In this document: piece after piece, positions 61,369 through 64,000 of the stretch | Layout of the letters: each line of letters starts with the position of its first letter | Position numbering within the stretch: position 1 is the stretch's first letter | DNA from: Methylomarinum sp965277025 | GTDB lineage: Bacteria; Pseudomonadota; Gammaproteobacteria; Methylococcales; Methylomonadaceae | NCBI GenBank assembly: GCA_965277025.1 | Contig: OZ255706.1 | Span: 2,232,001 to 2,296,000, forward strand | DNA: 64,000 nt | Direction of reading: 5' to 3' | Notes under the pieces: generated by a model | What the model was told of the DNA's origin: nothing | What the model saw: the letters and a program-made list of their open reading frames with translations, nothing else | The model's database searches: none | Position numbers and translations under genes: made by a program

Positions 61369-61502
61369 AGAAAATAATACCACAAATTTGGCAAAACCGT
61401 GAATAACGAAGGGAAATAGCGTAAAAAATAAGCTATTTATTAAAGTTATAAGTTGTGATGACGATCACGATATCGAAAGTGAATTATTAAAAGGTGTCCG
61501 CC

Positions 61503-62684
61503 ATGTTCTTGCAATCCATTTCAGCATCGTTTTCTTTTCTGCAATACAGTGCCCAGGGTATCGTCAGGCCGAGTTTTCAAGAACCGGTCAATATCCCGAA
61601 AAATTCTGCTCAGGATGTGCAAGTGACCAATGAGTCTGCGCAAAAAATTGTCAGCTCGCAAGCGTTCGAGCAACTGGAAAAAATTTTAAAGACGGATAAT
61701 ATCGATTTAGAGACATTGTCGGAAGATGATTTTAGCCCGGAAAAAGTTGCTGACAAAATCATGTCTTTCGTACAAACGGCATTTGGCCGTTTCAGACAAG
61801 CGCAACCGGAAACAGATGCGAATGAGTTCTTCACCAAAGTTCGGGAGGGCCTGGATAAAGGCTTCTCACAGGCAAAAGACATATTACAAAATTCTGGCGT
61901 TTTACAAGGACAAATTGCTGAAAATATCGATAAAACTTATGATTTGACGTTGCAAAGAATGGAGGAACTGGCATCGTCAAATAACGCTACAGAGATCGAT
62001 AAGCCAAGCATTGACGCCACAATGAGTTTTCAAAGTCTGAACATTCAACAAAGCCGATCCGCCCAAATACAGGTGAAAACTCGTGAAGGAGATGTTGTCA
62101 CCATCAATTTCAATCAATCCTCCAGTAATAAGCGATCTTCGTTACAAATACAGCAGGACGATTTCAATCTGGCGATTTTTCAAGAGGATTCTGAAGAAAA
62201 CAAGGGATTATCCATTTCCATTGAAGGTGATTTGAATCACGATGAACAAAAAGCGCTGCGGAAATTGCTAAAAAAAATGACTAAAGTGAGCAATGCGTTT
62301 TTTCATGGCGACAATAAAACGGCTCTGAAACATGCTATGAAACTTGGCCTCAATGACAAACAACTGGCCAGTTTTTCTCTCAATTTGAATGCGCAAAAAT
62401 CGGTTCAGGCTATAGCCGCTTACCAGCAAACTGCCGCACCCAAGCAAAATGTACAACCCGGTCTTCTGGCGCAGGCCGGAGAATTTCTGGATCAGGCAAA
62501 AACCTTATTGAAAGATGCCGAAACAGCATTACAGCCTCTGGCGTCACCCCAGCAGGATTTCAATGAACTTTTTTCCAGTGTCGGCTTGTTAAGTCAACAA
62601 AAATCTCCCGAAACCGTCAAATCAGAAGATCAAGCACTATTTTCCAAAGTCGTCCACCAGCTTGGTCGAAACCTGTTCAGTTAA
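61503..62684 (+). CDS. DUF5610-domain protein
   Basis: A 393-residue soluble protein. The segment FFTKVREGLDKGFSQAKDIL and NSGVLQGQIAENIDKTYDLT matches the DUF5610 pattern of gammaproteobacterial proteins. The centre (GDVVTINFNQSSS; FNLAIFQEDSEENKGLSISIEG) is beta-rich and the C-terminal third helical and Gln-rich (AAPKQNVQPGLLAQAGEFLDQA, in part). No signal peptide or membrane segment. ATG 61503 is used because AAGG is well spaced before it; GTG 61494 is too close. Function unknown. The 143 bp to the IS66 copy hold nothing recognisable. Confidence 0.75.
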   Translation: MFLQSISASFSFLQYSAQGIVRPSFQEPVNIPKNSAQDVQVTNESAQKIVSSQAFEQLEKILKTDNIDLETLSEDDFSPEKVADKIMSFVQTAFGRFRQAQPETDANEFFTKVREGLDKGFSQAKDILQNSGVLQGQIAENIDKTYDLTLQRMEELASSNNATEIDKPSIDATMSFQSLNIQQSRSAQIQVKTREGDVVTINFNQSSSNKRSSLQIQQDDFNLAIFQEDSEENKGLSISIEGDLNHDEQKALRKLLKKMTKVSNAFFHGDNKTALKHAMKLGLNDKQLASFSLNLNAQKSVQAIAAYQQTAAPKQNVQPGLLAQAGEFLDQAKTLLKDAETALQPLASPQQDFNELFSSVGLLSQQKSPETVKSEDQALFSKVVHQLGRNLFS

Positions 62685-62827
62685 AGAATCGCTTAACAAA
62701 TCATCCCTACTGTCAGCGACCGAGATGTGAAATGGCGATTAAATTACCGATTCCATGAAAAAAATTCTGGAATGAGCGGCTTTTTCTGTTTTTATCCATT
62801 GCAATAACAAGTTTTGTAAATCAGCAT

Positions 62828-64000
62828 GTAACTACTCAGCGTAAATAAGTAAAAAAACTGCTTGACACGATTTTAGCGTTATTTTTGATTTTCTGACGGC
62901 AACACCTGGCGCAAGAGGTTTACTGTATTAGCCTGCGTTAGTTGAGGCGTGTTGCCTTATAAGCAATGCCCGATAGCCCTGCTGCCGTGCATTTCTAAAA
63001 TACGATGACGGGCAACACAGAGGCAAAAATTCGTATTTCAAAAGCCATGAGACAAGAGTCCTGTACTTAAACCCACAGGCCGTTTCATTGAAGATTGATT
63101 CCATTGATGTAGAGGCTGCCATTACCCATGCCCGGCAGCTGATTGAAGATGAAGCCGATTTATCTCCGGCGCTGCGGTCTTCGCTGGAGATATTGTTGTT
63201 GCTGGTCACGCTCTTGATGCATCGGCTCGGACTTAACAGCAGTAACAGTTCCAGGCCGCCATCAAGTGATCCTGATCGTAAAAGGAAAGCACGGGCCGGA
63301 TCAAAAAAACCAGGTGGTGGACAGAAAGGGCATATTGGCACCACGCTGGTTAAAGTCGATGATCCCGATGACGTTATCTCCATCAAGATTGATCGCCGTA
63401 CCTTGCCAGCCGGAAGCTACACGGCAGATGGCTTTGAAACCCGGCAGGTATTTGATATTGATATTTCACGGATTGTGACGGAATATCGTGCGCAAAGGCT
63501 TATCGATGAACAAGGTCGTCGGTTTGTTGCTCCTTTTCCCGAGGGCGTAACAAAAGCCGTGCAATATGGTGACCAACTCAAGGCGCACGCCGTGTATCTT
63601 TCGCAGTACCAATTATTGCCCTGCCAGCGCATCAAGGATTATTTTTCCGATCAATTACAGATCCCCATCAGTGAAGGTTCGCTGGTTAATTTCAATCAAC
63701 CAGCCTTTGAGAAGCTGGCATCCTTTGAGCCGATTTGCAAGCAAAGACTGGCGGCAGCTTCTGTTGTACATGCCGATGAAACGGGCATTAACATCAATGG
63801 CGCCAAGTACTGGTTGCATTGTGCTTCTAATGATTTATGGACACATTATTTTCCCCATGTAAAACGGGGCAAGGAAGCGATGGATGTCATTGGCATCCTG
63901 CCTGACTTTCATGGCATTTTATGCCACGATCACTGGAAGCCTTACTACAAGTCCCCCTTCACTCATGCCTTGTGCAATGCGCATCATCTGCGTGAACTGA
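62828..64000 (+). mobile_element. IS66-family element, copy 2 (right end outside window)
   Basis: Begins GTAACTACTCAGCGTA as copy 1 and follows it base for base with few changes (for example T to G in the leader near 62983 and A to C near 63127) to the window end. Same orientation as copy 1, 45,845 bp away. Confidence 0.9.
63088..64000 (+). CDS. IS66-family transposase (copy 2), partial
   Basis: Same TTG start (MKIDSIDVEAAIT) and reading frame as copy 1. About 304 codons are visible, up to NAHHLREL in the DDE core, past VHADETGINI and CHDHWKPYY. Substitutions against copy 1 include ITHARQ for ITNARQ and GAKYW for GARYW. The 3' part is outside the window. Confidence 0.88.
   Translation, partial: MKIDSIDVEAAITHARQLIEDEADLSPALRSSLEILLLLVTLLMHRLGLNSSNSSRPPSSDPDRKRKARAGSKKPGGGQKGHIGTTLVKVDDPDDVISIKIDRRTLPAGSYTADGFETRQVFDIDISRIVTEYRAQRLIDEQGRRFVAPFPEGVTKAVQYGDQLKAHAVYLSQYQLLPCQRIKDYFSDQLQIPISEGSLVNFNQPAFEKLASFEPICKQRLAAASVVHADETGININGAKYWLHCASNDLWTHYFPHVKRGKEAMDVIGILPDFHGILCHDHWKPYYKSPFTHALCNAHHLREL

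Noticed and set aside
1..64000. CRISPR array, prophage, tRNA or rRNA genes
   Set aside because: No regularly spaced direct repeats, phage structural genes or clover-leaf sequences were recognised in any gap. A covariance-model scan would be needed to exclude small RNAs.

Overview
The window is about 64 kb of a gammaproteobacterial chromosome. Evidence for this is the conserved gene orders hflX-hflK-hflC-hisZ-purA, miaB-ybeZ-ybeY-corC, pyrG-kdsA-eno-ftsB-ispD-ispF-truD and feoABC, together with yciB-yciI-bolA. A cluster associated with PQQ-dependent alcohol oxidation and an AorABC-type tungsten aldehyde oxidoreductase operon would suit a methylotroph such as a member of the Methylococcales. 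That placement is inference: no methane or methanol oxidation gene is visible.

Layout. (1) 1-9259: housekeeping genes on the + strand. (2) 9300-9969: a REP-like palindrome, a broken PilZ gene and the severed start of a transporter gene. (3) 9970-12411: an IS630-type element that itself carries an IS701-like element. (4) 12404-16068: a PQQ/alcohol-associated ABC cluster (binding protein, beta-propeller with a frameshift, ATPase, permease). (5) 16108-19267: dtd, a REP/RAYT remnant, an IS66-type element and a truncated HDOD gene. (6) 19330-27467: an IS5-type element, then one GAF-PAS-GGDEF-EAL gene broken by an ISAs1-type element, an exact 1,127-bp inverted copy of part of the neighbouring operon, an IS701-like element and an IS4-type element, plus two in-frame stops. 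(7) 27748-32195 (- strand): aldehyde oxidoreductase operon. (8) 32235-35211: IS5 copy 2 and a GC-rich ISAs1-type element, both between that operon and tolC. (9) 35283-40923: tolC, a methyltransferase, DUF1244, yciB, broken yciI, bolA, a parvulin and a DUF308 gene. (10) 41005-47146: a decayed HlyD/ABC efflux system containing IS4-type copy B. (11) 47160-57259 (- strand): a dihaem cytochrome, the truD to pyrG block with a toxin-antitoxin pair inserted, and a HerA-like ATPase. (12) 57319-64000: IS4-type copy C, feoABC behind a Fur box, a DUF5610-type gene and a second IS66 copy cut by the window end.

The main theme is recent insertion-sequence expansion. Nine elements are visible (one nested, one partial). 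Six have clean target duplications: the IS701-like elements at 10262 (ATACC) and 24764 (TACTG), the ISAs1-type elements at 21307 and 33636 (10 bp each), and the IS4-type copies A and B (9 bp each). IS630 has the expected TA/CTAG target and IS5 copy 2 has TTAA. IS66 copy 1, IS4 copy C and IS5 copy 1 lack a matching duplication, as expected if recombination between copies has rearranged the region. Regulatory (c-di-GMP), export and accessory genes have been hit repeatedly, while the essential operons are intact.

How the genes may work together: the ABC/beta-propeller cluster belongs to a system for alcohol oxidation in the periplasm, and the AorABC-like operon would oxidise aldehydes to acids. 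FeoABC supplies ferrous iron to an iron-sulphur-rich metabolism. No rRNA, tRNA, CRISPR array or prophage was recognised.
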